Assembly (NCBI GenBank): GCA_000612485.1
Contig: CP007494.1
Coordinates: 3,224,001-3,288,000, forward strand
Length of the DNA: 64,000 nucleotides
Reading direction: 5' to 3'
From: Bordetella holmesii ATCC 51541
Lineage (GTDB): Bacteria; Pseudomonadota; Gammaproteobacteria; Burkholderiales; Burkholderiaceae_B
The position numbers and the translations under genes were made by a program. This document shows, in pieces, positions 32,322 through 40,781 of the stretch. The notes below the pieces were generated by a model, which made no database searches, was not told the DNA's origin, and saw nothing but the letters and a program-made list of their open reading frames with translations. How positions within the stretch are numbered: the first letter of the stretch is position 1; every line of letters starts with the position of its first letter.

Positions 32322-33535
32322 CGCCAGACGCCGCAACAGGTCCACTGACAGGAGTCCGCATCCTCGATCTGAGCTCGGTCGTCATGGGACCGTATGCCAC
32401 TCAGGTTCTGGGTGATCTTGGAGCAGACATCATCAAAGTCGAGTTGCCAACGGGCGACAACATGCGGGCGGTCGGTCCCATGCGCAACCCAGGCATGGGT
32501 CACCTCTACCTGCACCTGAATCGCAACAAGCGCTCCATCGTGCTGGATCTCAAACAGGAAGCAGGCCGTGACGCCTGCCTGAAACTGGCCGAGGGCTGCG
32601 ATGCCCTGCTCTACAACATCCGCCCCCAGGCCATGGCACGCCTGGGATTGGGTTACGAGGCGGTGGCCGCGCGCAATCCGGCCCTTGTCTACGTCGGCGC
32701 CTACGGCTTTAGCGAAAGCGGCCCTTATGCCGGGCGCCCAGCCTACGACGACCTCATCCAGGGCCAGACAGGTATTGCCGATCTGGCCGCCCGGCAAAGT
32801 GGCGAGCTGCCACGTTACGCGCCGCTGACGCTGGCCGATCGCAGCGTCGGGCTGCACGTCGCCATTGCCCTGCTGTCCGGTATTCTGCGGGCACGCGCAG
32901 ACGGCCAGGGCCAGGCTATCGAGATCCCCATGTTCGAGGGCATGGCGCACATGGTGCTGGGCGATCACCTCGGCGGCCACACCTTCAAGCCTCCTCTGGG
33001 GCCGCCGGGTTACGCGCGTCTGCTGGCGCCGCATCGACGTCCCTATGCCACGACCGATGGCTATATCTGCCTGCTCATTTACAACGACAAGCATTGGCGC
33101 AATTTCTTTCGCCTGATCGGCCAGCCTGAACTCAATGATGACCCGCGATTCTGCGACCACACGGCACGCGCCCGCCACATCGCAGCGGTGTATGCCTTTG
33201 TCGCCGAGGTGATCGGCACCCGCGACAGCGCCAGTTGGCTCAGGGACCTGGACGCCGCCGACATCCCTGCCTCGCGCCTGTACGGCATGGAGGATCTGAT
33301 CGCCGATCCGCACCTGCTCCAGACGGGATTCGTTCGCGAAGTCGACCACCCTTCCGAGGGCCGGCTGCGCACCACGGCCCCTCTGGGCCACTACGCCCGA
33401 ACCCCGGCCTCGCTGCGGCGCAGCGCCCCGCGCCTGGGACAACACAGCCGCGAGCTCTTGCGCGAGGCAGGCCTGGACGAAGCAACCATAGACGCCTTGA
33501 TGGCACAACACGCATCCCTGGATGGACAACCCTGA
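32318..33535 (+). CDS. CaiB/BaiF family (type III) CoA-transferase
   Basis: A 405-residue type III CoA-transferase. The N-terminus VRILDLSSVVMGPYATQVLGDLGADIIKVE is canonical, SIVLDLKQEAGRD follows, and the catalytic Asp should be in PAYDDLIQGQTG. It would move CoA between carboxylic acids. The start codon overlaps the receptor stop (ATGA), and the stop overlaps the next start, so the three genes are coupled. The pairing with an acyl-CoA dehydrogenase suggests activation then oxidation of an imported acid. Confidence 0.92.
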   Translation: MTPDAATGPLTGVRILDLSSVVMGPYATQVLGDLGADIIKVELPTGDNMRAVGPMRNPGMGHLYLHLNRNKRSIVLDLKQEAGRDACLKLAEGCDALLYNIRPQAMARLGLGYEAVAARNPALVYVGAYGFSESGPYAGRPAYDDLIQGQTGIADLAARQSGELPRYAPLTLADRSVGLHVAIALLSGILRARADGQGQAIEIPMFEGMAHMVLGDHLGGHTFKPPLGPPGYARLLAPHRRPYATTDGYICLLIYNDKHWRNFFRLIGQPELNDDPRFCDHTARARHIAAVYAFVAEVIGTRDSASWLRDLDAADIPASRLYGMEDLIADPHLLQTGFVREVDHPSEGRLRTTAPLGHYARTPASLRRSAPRLGQHSRELLREAGLDEATIDALMAQHASLDGQP

Positions 33536-34701
33536 TGGACTTTGAATTCTCTGCAGACCAAGTGGCGGTGCGCGACGCGGTCGCCCACGTATGCGAACGC
33601 TTCTCCGATGACTATTGGCTCGAACGCGACCAGGTCGGCGGCTTTCCGCACGACTTTCACGCGGCATTGGCCAGCGATGGATGGCTCGGCATTGCCATGC
33701 CGTCCGAGTTCGGCGGCGCGGGTCTGGGGATGACCGAAGCGGCGCTGATGATGCAGACCATTGCGGCCTGTGGGGCCGGGTTTGCGGGCGCCTCGGCCGT
33801 GCACATGAATATCTTCGGCTTGAATCCCGTGGTGGTCTTTGGCGATGCCGCGCAACGCCAACGCTGGCTTCCACCCCTGATTGCCGGCCAACAAAAAGCC
33901 TGTTTTGCTGTCACCGAGCCCGACGCGGGACTGGACACCACGCACCTGCAAACCCGCGCCGAACGCCAGGGGGACCATTATGTCGTGCACGGTCGCAAGA
34001 TATGGATCTCTACCGCGCAGGTAGCGCACAAAATGCTGCTGCTGGCGCGCACGACGCCGCTGGCCGAGGTGTCCAAACCGACGCAAGGCTTGACGCTTTT
34101 CTATACCGACCTGGATCGCGAGCGGGTCGAAGTGCGCGAAATCGACAAGATGGGCCGCAAGGCCGTGGACTCGAACATGTTGTTCATCGACGGATTACGC
34201 ATCCCCTTGGAGGATCGCATCGGTGAAGAAGGCCGAGGTTTCGAGTACATCCTGCATGGCCTGAATCCCGAGCGTATCCTCATCGCGGCAGAAGCGGTGG
34301 GCATCGGCAGGGCGGCGCTGAAACGGGCGGTGCAATACGCCGGCGAACGGGTGGTGTTCGGTCGCCCCATCGGGCAGAACCAGGGCATACAACACCCTCT
34401 GGCTCAGGCCTGGATGCAACTGGAAGCCGCCGATCTGATGGTGTTCAAGGCCGCCAGCCTGTATGACGCCGGAAAACCCTGCGCCCCGTATGCCAACAGC
34501 GCGAAGTATCTGGCTGCGGAAGCTGGCCACAACGCCTGCCAGACAGCCGTCTTGACGCTGGGCGGCATGGGCTATGCCAAGGAATACCACGTCGAGCGCC
34601 TGTTACGGGAAAGCTATATTCCGCGCATCGCGCCGGTCAGCCCGCAACTCATCATGTGCTTTATCGCGGAAAAGGTGCTCGGACTGCCCAAATCCTATTA
34701 G
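33535..34701 (+). CDS. Acyl-CoA dehydrogenase
   Basis: A 388-residue flavoprotein oxidising an acyl-CoA to the enoyl-CoA. The N-terminal helical domain (MDFEFSADQVAVRDAVAHVCERF), the FAD-binding CFAVTEPDAGLDTT, and VHGRKIWISTA are clear. The C-terminal signature GGMGYAKEYHVERLLRE contains the usual FAD-contact region. The substrate is unknown. It ends six bases before the convergent IclR-type gene. Confidence 0.93.
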   Translation: MDFEFSADQVAVRDAVAHVCERFSDDYWLERDQVGGFPHDFHAALASDGWLGIAMPSEFGGAGLGMTEAALMMQTIAACGAGFAGASAVHMNIFGLNPVVVFGDAAQRQRWLPPLIAGQQKACFAVTEPDAGLDTTHLQTRAERQGDHYVVHGRKIWISTAQVAHKMLLLARTTPLAEVSKPTQGLTLFYTDLDRERVEVREIDKMGRKAVDSNMLFIDGLRIPLEDRIGEEGRGFEYILHGLNPERILIAAEAVGIGRAALKRAVQYAGERVVFGRPIGQNQGIQHPLAQAWMQLEAADLMVFKAASLYDAGKPCAPYANSAKYLAAEAGHNACQTAVLTLGGMGYAKEYHVERLLRESYIPRIAPVSPQLIMCFIAEKVLGLPKSY

Positions 34702-34706
34702 GAACC

Positions 34707-35444
34707 TCAGTGGTTCTGCTCCAGGGCGGTGCAGGCCGACCGCAGAATGCTGGCATAGGCGGCTTGCTGCGGTTCGATGCGATAGACGGGACCGCCCACC
34801 GAAATCGAGTAGTTCTCGCCCGAAAGGCTGAGCGGCCAGGCAATTGCGCCCACGTCGGGAATGGATTCGCTGATATTGGAAAACCATCCCCGCTGGCGCG
34901 ATTGCTGCAGATCTGCCTCGACGGCATCTGGCTCGACCAGCGTGCGCGCATTAAAGCGTGTGAGCGGCGTGCGGGTCAACAGGCCGGTTCGTTGCTCGGG
35001 CGGCAATTGCGAAAGCAGCGCTTTACCCAGTGAATTGGCGTGAACCTCGCGGAACTCGCCGGCAACCGGAGCATATCTGATGGTGTGCGGCGAATCCAGA
35101 ACCTCAAGATAGACCACGCGAGACAACGCATCAAGTTTGGCAAAAACGATGGTTTCCCGAGTGGCCTCTCGCAGTTCGAGCAGGCTCGGATACACACGAT
35201 CCAGCACAGGATCGGCGCGCGCGATGCGCTGCGCCATGGCCAGCAGGCGGCCGGTTGGGTAATACCCCTGGCGCCGCCCGGTTTCATAGAGGTAGCCCAG
35301 CTCGGCCAACGTGCGGATGAGCGCCAGGCAGCTCGAGACCGGCACATCAAGCAGGCGCGCCATCTCCGACAGGGACAACGCCCGCTTTTCACGGGCATAC
35401 GTCTCGATGATCTCGATCACGCGAAGGGCGGTTTTGACACTCAT
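34707..35444 (-). CDS. IclR-family transcriptional regulator
   Basis: A 245-residue IclR regulator. The winged helix (TALRVIEIIETYAREKRALSL, then EMARLLDVPVSSCLALIRTL) fills the first 60 residues. The effector domain has YLEVLDSPHTIRYAPVAGE and HANSLGKALLSQLP. The C-terminus ISVGGPVYRI is typical. It is convergent with the catabolic genes and probably controls them. The ATG at 35444 starts directly at the helix-turn-helix; the upstream open frame is not family-like. Confidence 0.9.
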   Translation of the reverse strand: MSVKTALRVIEIIETYAREKRALSLSEMARLLDVPVSSCLALIRTLAELGYLYETGRRQGYYPTGRLLAMAQRIARADPVLDRVYPSLLELREATRETIVFAKLDALSRVVYLEVLDSPHTIRYAPVAGEFREVHANSLGKALLSQLPPEQRTGLLTRTPLTRFNARTLVEPDAVEADLQQSRQRGWFSNISESIPDVGAIAWPLSLSGENYSISVGGPVYRIEPQQAAYASILRSACTALEQNH

Positions 35445-35479
35445 TGCCAAGCTGAATGTGAAAGGAAAGAGGTACGGCC

Positions 35480-35506
35480 TAAAGTTATTGTTCAGCCTGC
35501 CGTTAT
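35480..35506 (+). promoter_or_regulatory. Sigma-28 (FliA) promoter for flaG-fliDST
   Basis: TAAAGTTA, 11 bases, GCCGTTAT compares with the FliA consensus TAAAGTTT-N11-GCCGATAA: 7 of 8 and 6 of 8 matches with exact spacing. It lies 87 bases before the flaG start and has the same shape as the site before fliC. Confidence 0.8.
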
Positions 35507-35593
35507 GGTAGCTGAGATTTTTACCCAAGCGATGATGTGCATCTGCCATTGTCGAGCGACCGCGATCCCGCCGCCCCGCATGCTGGAGTGAAG

Positions 35594-35965
35594 ATGCCAA
35601 TCCGCCCCATCAACCTCGTCCCGCAGGTCCAGACGCCCTCCGCGGCTGGCGCGGCGCCCTCTGTCGATCAGGCCGCCCTGCTGCCCGGAGCGAACACTGA
35701 CCGGGATGCCGTCGATGACCCGGCCGCCGACGCACCACGCCAGACGGCTTCGGCCGACTTGGCGCTGCAGGAGATCAATCAGCAACTGCAGGCGTGGTCG
35801 ACGGAACTGCAATTTGAGATGGATCCGGACTTGAATCGGATCGTCATATCCGTACGCGACGCCGAAAGCGGTGAGGTGCTGCGCACCATCCCTTCGGAGG
35901 CCGTCATGCGATACGCCAAGACGATCGTGACGTTGCAGGGAAATACCGTGGAGACGACGGCCTGA
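35594..35965 (+). CDS. flaG: FlaG-family flagellar protein
   Basis: A 123-residue protein with a variable, Ala/Pro/Asp-rich N-terminal half. The conserved FlaG core covers the C-terminal half (INQQLQAWSTELQFEMDPD, IVISVRDAESGEVLRTIPSE). FlaG affects filament length in pseudomonads and vibrios; its mechanism is unclear. It starts the late flagellar group behind a sigma-28 promoter, 134 bp ahead of fliD. The ATG at 35594 follows TGGAGTGAAG. Confidence 0.85.
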   Translation: MPIRPINLVPQVQTPSAAGAAPSVDQAALLPGANTDRDAVDDPAADAPRQTASADLALQEINQQLQAWSTELQFEMDPDLNRIVISVRDAESGEVLRTIPSEAVMRYAKTIVTLQGNTVETTA

Positions 35966-36003
35966 TGCGACGCCAGGCCGCACCATTTTGGTGCGAACAG
36001 GCA

Positions 36004-36029
36004 TAAACCCCGAATTAGCCCGCCCTTAT
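36004..36029 (+). promoter_or_regulatory. Possible second sigma-28 promoter before fliD
   Basis: TAAACCCC, 10 bases, GCCCTTAT resembles the flaG site (one mismatch in the -10 octamer). The spacing is one base short and the right half of the -35 octamer is poor. It is 71 bases before the fliD start. Confidence 0.4.
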
Positions 36030-36099
36030 GCCGTTGCCCGGCGCTTAAGGCAGCAACAATCTTTGACAGAATCGTTTCGCTAGCAAGGAGTACCCAATA

Positions 36100-37472
36100 A
36101 TGGCCACCATCTCGTCGCTCGGCTCATCCGGTTTGCCGCTTACACGCTGGACAAACTGCAAGCCGCCGAAGAACAGCGGCTGACGCTGATTACCAACCAG
36201 AAAACCAGTGCGCAGACCCGCATCTCGGCCTATGGCAAGGTCCAGAGCGCGGTGGAAGCCTTGCAGAAAGCCGCCTCCGACCTGAGCGGCATGACGGGGT
36301 CTAACATCCTCACCAATAAGGTGACGGGCGACGGCGTGACTTCCAGCATTGGAACCGGCGCGACCGCGGGCACCTACAACATCAAGGTTTCCAAGCTGGC
36401 CACGGCGCAATCCCTGCAAACTCAGGCCTACAGCAGTCGTGTCGAGAGCATGGGCACGGGCGGCACCATGACGTTCACCATCGATGGCACGGAAAAGTCC
36501 GTTACCCTGGGATCCGACACGTCGCTCAACGGCATTGTCAAGGCCATCAATGGCGAGGACTCGCTGGGCCTGAGCGCCACCGTGGTCAACGATGGCAACG
36601 ACAATTACTACCTGATGGTCTCCTCCAACACCCAAGGCACCAAGGCAGCCGTCAGCAAGATCGCGGTCACGGGTAACGACACGCTGGCTGCGACGTTCAA
36701 GTACGACGCCACCGACAGCAGTTCGCCGATGACCGTGCTTGCCGCGGCCAACGACGCCCAGTTGACCATCAACGGCATTTCCATCGTCAGTCAGACCAAC
36801 ACAGTGACCACGGCGATCGACGGTATCACGCTGAATCTGACGGCCGTCACGGCGGCCGACGGCAATGGCGCGACGCTGACAATCTCCCAGGACAGCAGCA
36901 AGATCACCACACTGGTGCAATCTTTCATCAATGCCTACAACTCGCTGCAGACGACCATCTCCGATCTGACGGCCTTCAATGTCGACGACGAGACGCAAAG
37001 CGCCCTGACCGGCGACGGTACGGCACGCAACATCCAGTCTGCTGTGGCCGCCGCCTTGCAGGTCGCCACCGGCGAAGGCAACGTACAGAACCTGGGTCAA
37101 CTGGGAATCTCGATCAATTCTTCGACCGGCCAACTCAGCCTCGATAGCGAGAAATTCAACAAGGCCCTGAGCCAGAACCCCAACGACGTGCTGTGGGTAT
37201 TTGCCGGCACCAACGGCGTGGCGTCCAAGATGGCGGCAGCGACAGACAAGATGCTGGGCACCAACGGGTCGATCAAGACCCGGACCGACGGCCTGAGCAA
37301 AACGCTCGAGAATCTGCAGAAGCAGTACGACTCCACCGAGAGCCAGATCGAAGCGACCATGGCCAACTATCGCACCCAGTTCGTCAAACTTGACGCCCTG
37401 GTCGTGCAACTCAAGAGCACCAGCGAATACCTGACCCAGCAGTTCGCGGCCCTGACCTCGTCCTCCGACTAG
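36100..37472 (+). pseudogene. fliD: Flagellar cap protein FliD, early one-base frameshift
   Basis: FliD is the filament cap that folds incoming flagellin. The ATG at 36100 follows AAGGAG and begins MATISSLG. After SGLPL the frame is lost at about 36145-36150 and resumes as TLDKLQAAEEQRLTLI in the +2 frame. It then runs uninterrupted through the D2/D3 body to the C-terminal coiled coil (LENLQKQYDSTESQIE). One missing base accounts for it; corrected length is 457 residues. The site (CCGCTTACAC) is not a homopolymer, so a real mutation is credible. Translation as written stops after about 27 codons. Confidence 0.88.
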
Positions 37473-37483
37473 CGTTGTAAATC

Positions 37484-37912
37484 ATGACTTATGCCGTGCG
37501 CCGCCCAACGGGCTACCAATCTGCCCGCTCCTATCAGGACATAGGCCTGGAAACCGAGGTCTTGAGCGCCGCCCCCGAGCGCCTCATTACTCTGCTGTAT
37601 CGCGGCGCGCGCGCCGCGATCGCCCAGGCCAGGCTTCATCTCGAGGCAGGTCGCGTCGCCGAACGCGGCCAGGCCATTTCCAAGGCCACGCGCATCGTCG
37701 ACGAAGGCTTGAAACAAGGGCTCAACCTGGAGGCGGGCGGCGAACTGGCCCTCAACCTCTCCGAGCTCTACGACTTCGTCACGCGCACCCTGCTCAGGGC
37801 CAATCTGCACGCCGACGCCGCCCAGCTCGATGTCGCGGATCGTCTTCTGGCCGACCTGGCTTCCGCGTGGGAAAGCTCGGTAGACCCTTCCCCCGCTGGC
37901 GCCTCGGCCTGA
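37484..37912 (+). CDS. fliS: Flagellin export chaperone FliS
   Basis: FliS binds the C-terminus of flagellin and prevents premature polymerisation. The 142-residue protein has the family pattern SYQDIGLETEVLSAAPERLITLLYRGA. Four helices follow (RAAIAQARLHLEAGRVAERG, ISKATRIVDEGLKQGL, LNLSELYDFVTRTLLRANL). It lies 11 bp after fliD and before fliT, the standard order. Intact. Confidence 0.95.
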   Translation: MTYAVRRPTGYQSARSYQDIGLETEVLSAAPERLITLLYRGARAAIAQARLHLEAGRVAERGQAISKATRIVDEGLKQGLNLEAGGELALNLSELYDFVTRTLLRANLHADAAQLDVADRLLADLASAWESSVDPSPAGASA

Positions 37913-37959
37913 GCGCCGCCTTTCTCTCTTTTGCCTTTTGCTTTGACCGCGAGACATCC

Positions 37960-38310
37960 ATGACGGCTCTCATGCAGCAAGCCCCCGTTCTCGATTTGTA
38001 TCAGGACATCGCCTCCGTGACAGGCGAGATGCTGGTGTTCGCTCAAGATGAGGACTGGACCCAAGTGCTGGACCTGGGTCGTCAATACATCGAGCTGGTC
38101 GAGCAGCTGCGCGGCTTGGAGCCCGCCTCGCCACTGGACGACGCGTCACGCGCCATGAAGTATGAGCTGCTGGTACGCATACTGGAGAACGACGCGGCCG
38201 TGCGCGATCTCGCCCTGCCCCAACTGGCTCGGTTGGGCGATCTTCTGGGACGCATGAAACGGCAGCAATCCCTGCTGGCCACTTATGGTGGCAAGGCGCG
38301 CAGCGCATGA
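37960..38310 (+). CDS. fliT: FliT-like flagellar export chaperone
   Basis: A 116-residue all-helical protein in the fliT position. It shows weak FliT-type features: an N-terminal helix with ASVTGEMLVFAQDEDWTQVLDLGRQY, then LVEQLRGLEP and KRQQSLLATYG near the end. FliT binds FliD and, in enterics, FlhDC. The assignment rests on synteny and helix pattern more than on strong motifs. Its stop overlaps the next start by four bases. Confidence 0.78.
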   Translation: MTALMQQAPVLDLYQDIASVTGEMLVFAQDEDWTQVLDLGRQYIELVEQLRGLEPASPLDDASRAMKYELLVRILENDAAVRDLALPQLARLGDLLGRMKRQQSLLATYGGKARSA

Positions 38311-39455
38311 GCATAGGCCCGCCTGCTCTGGGTAACGTGCTCGTGCAGCGTCTCGATGCCGTGCTGGGCACGACGATGGCCGCGCATGCCAACACCCTGA
38401 CGGGCGCCCGCCCGGATGCTGTCGGCCAACCCGGACAGGCCGCCCGCACGGGCCAGACCGACGATGCGACTCGCGATCCGAGAGGCCAGATCGATGGCGC
38501 GGGCGGTAAAGCCGACCGCCAGGCGGCCGCCGTCGATGCGAAGACGGCCGCCGCGCTGGCGCTGGCCGCCCGCGGCCTGGTTACCCGCAACGACACCACG
38601 GCCTCTGCACCTACGACACTGGGAAACACCGCGCGCATCATTCTTTCCCTGCTGGCCCAGTATCCGAATGCCGCCCCCGCCGTGCAAAGTGCGAGCGCGC
38701 TGTGGACACCGCCGCAAGCCGCGGAGAATGCCGCCGGCGGTGCGGCGCGCGAGCCGTCTGTCAGTGCGCCACGGATTTCCCAGCCAGAAACCGACCAACC
38801 CCGTGAGTCCGGCGCCAAACCCGCGCCGGCAGCCTCCGGAGTCCAGGGCCCACCGGCCAGCAGCCAGCCGGCGGCCGCACTGTTCGCACAGGCGTTGAAA
38901 GCCAGCCTGCAGACGAGCGGGTTGTTTTACGAGTCCCATCTGACCGAGATGGTCTATGGACAACGCACGCCTCAGACGCTGCGCGATGAGCCGCAGGCTA
39001 ATCTGCCCGCCGCTCCCGCCTACTCCGCGCCCGCCGCATCGCCCGCCCCCGCACACACGGCCCAGGCGTCCGCTTCGGCCGTCCTGACCCTCAGCGCCGA
39101 GGCTGACACCGCCCGCGCGCAAGATCCGGGCGCTCCGATAGGCGGTCTGCACTCGCAAACCAATACCCTGGTCCGCCAGCAGTTAGAGATCCTGGCCAAC
39201 AACGCCGTCTATTGGTCCAGCCGGCTGGTGCTGCATCTGCCGCGCCTGGGCGAGATCGACGTCCGTCTTTCGCTGGCCGGTTCACAATTGGTGCTGCAAC
39301 TGACGGCGCCCCAAAGTGCCACCGAGCTCAAGCACGAGGCAAAGACATTGCGTCAACAGCTATCAGGCGCTGGCCTGACCCTCAGTGACCTGAGCGTGCA
39401 GGCGGTCGACCCGGAACGTTTCCAGACAACCGACTTCCTGCTATCCGACGCATGA
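38307..39455 (+). CDS. Second FliK-like hook-length-control protein
   Basis: A 382-residue protein with a long Ala/Pro/Gly-rich, low-complexity N-terminal region. Its folded C-terminal domain matches the FliK C-terminal substrate-switch domain: ILANNAVYWSSRLVLHLPRLGEIDVRLSLAGSQLVLQL. A separate, canonical fliK lies at 45898, so this is a paralogue. It is followed by a gene resembling only the FlhB cytoplasmic tail, the partner of FliK. The two may form a small switch module, but that is inference. Confidence 0.75.
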   Translation: MSIGPPALGNVLVQRLDAVLGTTMAAHANTLTGARPDAVGQPGQAARTGQTDDATRDPRGQIDGAGGKADRQAAAVDAKTAAALALAARGLVTRNDTTASAPTTLGNTARIILSLLAQYPNAAPAVQSASALWTPPQAAENAAGGAAREPSVSAPRISQPETDQPRESGAKPAPAASGVQGPPASSQPAAALFAQALKASLQTSGLFYESHLTEMVYGQRTPQTLRDEPQANLPAAPAYSAPAASPAPAHTAQASASAVLTLSAEADTARAQDPGAPIGGLHSQTNTLVRQQLEILANNAVYWSSRLVLHLPRLGEIDVRLSLAGSQLVLQLTAPQSATELKHEAKTLRQQLSGAGLTLSDLSVQAVDPERFQTTDFLLSDA

Positions 39456-39756
39456 CCCAACCCGAAGATTCCTCGCGCACCGCTTCGGTTGCGCTACGCT
39501 ACGATGAGAACGATGGTGCCCCGCGCGTGGTGGCCAAAGGCTATGGACAATTGGCCGACACGATCGTCCGCACAGCCAAAGAGCATGGTCTATATGTTCA
39601 CGAATCCCCGGAACTGGTCGGCCTGCTGATGCAGGTCGACCTAGACTCCCACATCCCCCGCAGTTGTATACCGCGGTCGCCGAATTGCTTGCCTGGCTAT
39701 ACCGTCTCGAAGCCCGGGAACTGCCTGCAACCGCCGCCTCTCACTCGCATGCCTAA
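39452..39756 (+). pseudogene. FlhB cytoplasmic-domain-like protein, frameshift
   Basis: A stand-alone homologue of the FlhB/YscU C-terminal autoprocessing domain (FlhX type). VALRYDENDGAPRVVAKGYG corresponds to the FlhB region after NPTH, and ESPELVGLLMQVDLDSHIPPQLY to its end. As written the frame breaks at the five-C run near 39657-39661; six C would continue PQLYTAVAELLAWLYRLE and stop at 39756 (101 residues). Without the correction the frame runs into the downstream gene, making an artificial 234-residue fusion. The NPTH motif itself is absent. Probable homopolymer error. Confidence 0.78.
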
Positions 39757-40156
39757 TCCCTCTGCTTCGCCGCCCCTGAATCACACCGAACTGCTGCGCG
39801 ATACGCAGCAGATCATGGACATTCTGAAAGAAGTCATTCACCCGGGCAATGCCGCGCAGGCACGGGATGGTCAGGGCCGCAGTTGGCCCATCAAACTGCT
39901 TGGCACGGACTGGCAGGCCGGCTTGATCTTCTGGCGCCCGCACGACCCGCAACAGGCAACCGTCATGCCCGGCGGCGCGCCATTCATGAGCGGCAGTTTG
40001 ACCGTCGAGATTCTGATATCGGTCGGCGACGGCAGCCACCTGCAGTTCGAGGCGGGCCGCCCGACCATACTGAATTTCTCTGATGCCAGCGTGGGCATGG
40101 TCTCTGAGTTTCCGGCACTGCTGCGCCGGGAGACCCCCCTGGACAGGCCGGCCTGA
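39749..40156 (+). CDS. Uncharacterised flagellar-locus protein, YcgR-N-like
   Basis: A 135-residue protein that I cannot assign firmly. The middle (RDGQGRSWPIKLLGTDWQAGLIFW, then GSLTVEILISVGDGSHLQF) looks like the YcgR N-terminal domain, and LLRREP-like residues at the end fall where a YcgR would enter its PilZ domain. There is no PilZ domain: the gene stops nine bases before the convergent fliE stop. It may be a YcgR fragment or an independent small protein. Its start overlaps the end of the FlhB-tail-like gene by eight bases. Confidence 0.55.
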   Translation: MPNPSASPPLNHTELLRDTQQIMDILKEVIHPGNAAQARDGQGRSWPIKLLGTDWQAGLIFWRPHDPQQATVMPGGAPFMSGSLTVEILISVGDGSHLQFEAGRPTILNFSDASVGMVSEFPALLRRETPLDRPA

Positions 40157-40164
40157 GCTCTGCC

Positions 40165-40503
40165 TCAGATCGACATCGACGAAATTTCTTTGTAGGCGGC
40201 GACCAAGCGGTTGCGCACCTGCACCGTCATCTGAAAGCCGAGGCTGGCTTTCTGAAGATCGATCATGACATCGTTGAGCGACACATCGGGCGCGCCGAGC
40301 TCGAAGGCTTTGGCCTGAACGGTCGCCGCGTTCTGTGCGTTGGAGACGTTGCGGATGGAGTTCTGCAACGCTGCGGCAAAGCTGGCCGGGGCAGTCGCGG
40401 GCGACAGCTCGGCGGAACCCGCCGAACCACTCTGTGCGGCGCGCATTACGGCGCGCATCTGTTCCAGCATGTTTTCGATACCGGAGACGCCGGAAACCGA
40501 CAT
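40165..40503 (-). CDS. fliE: Flagellar MS-ring/rod junction protein FliE
   Basis: FliE connects the MS ring to the rod. The 112-residue protein has the conserved C-terminal half ([34 protein letters not shown]) and an N-terminal helix ([13 protein letters not shown]). The start at 40503 gives the standard MSVSG opening. It is transcribed away from fliF, with a 278-bp shared control region. Confidence 0.95.
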   Translation of the reverse strand: MSVSGVSGIENMLEQMRAVMRAAQSGSAGSAELSPATAPASFAAALQNSIRNVSNAQNAATVQAKAFELGAPDVSLNDVMIDLQKASLGFQMTVQVRNRLVAAYKEISSMSI

Positions 40504-40781
40504 ATTCAATCCTTGCTCGGGGCGAGACACGATATGCGAAAGCCTAACGGCTCGACGTCGCGGCCATTGCGCCCAAAAGACGCCAAAAACCGGCGTAGTT
40601 CGCCGCTTGCCCCTGAACCGGCTACATAAGAGGCAAAAGGCGCCAAAAAACGCTTGTTTTCGACGCTTGGGTTTACAGGCTGACCCGCCATAATCCAGCC
40701 TCCCATAGCCCTCGCGTGCATTTTGCCTACCCCGTCCATGCTGTCCTGCCCTCCGCTCCGCGTAGCCTGCGGGAGCCGCCC
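40504..40781. promoter_or_regulatory. Divergent fliE/fliF control region
   Basis: No gene is present. The region contains two similar A-rich patches (CGCCAAAAA at about 40580 and 40641), an inverted repeat CGGCG-TAGTT-CGCCG at 40591-40605, and GCCATAAT at 40687-40694 facing fliF. FlhDC-dependent control of both genes is expected, but no site can be assigned with certainty. Confidence 0.45.

Noticed and set aside
36045..37409. A 454-codon minus-strand open frame opposite fliD
   Set aside because: Antisense shadow of the FliD body; low-complexity Gly/Arg/His composition.
40660..40700. TTTACA and CATAAT before fliF as a sigma-70 promoter
   Set aside because: The spacing between hexamers is only 11 bases. 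The sigma-28 reading is also off in spacing, so no promoter was called.
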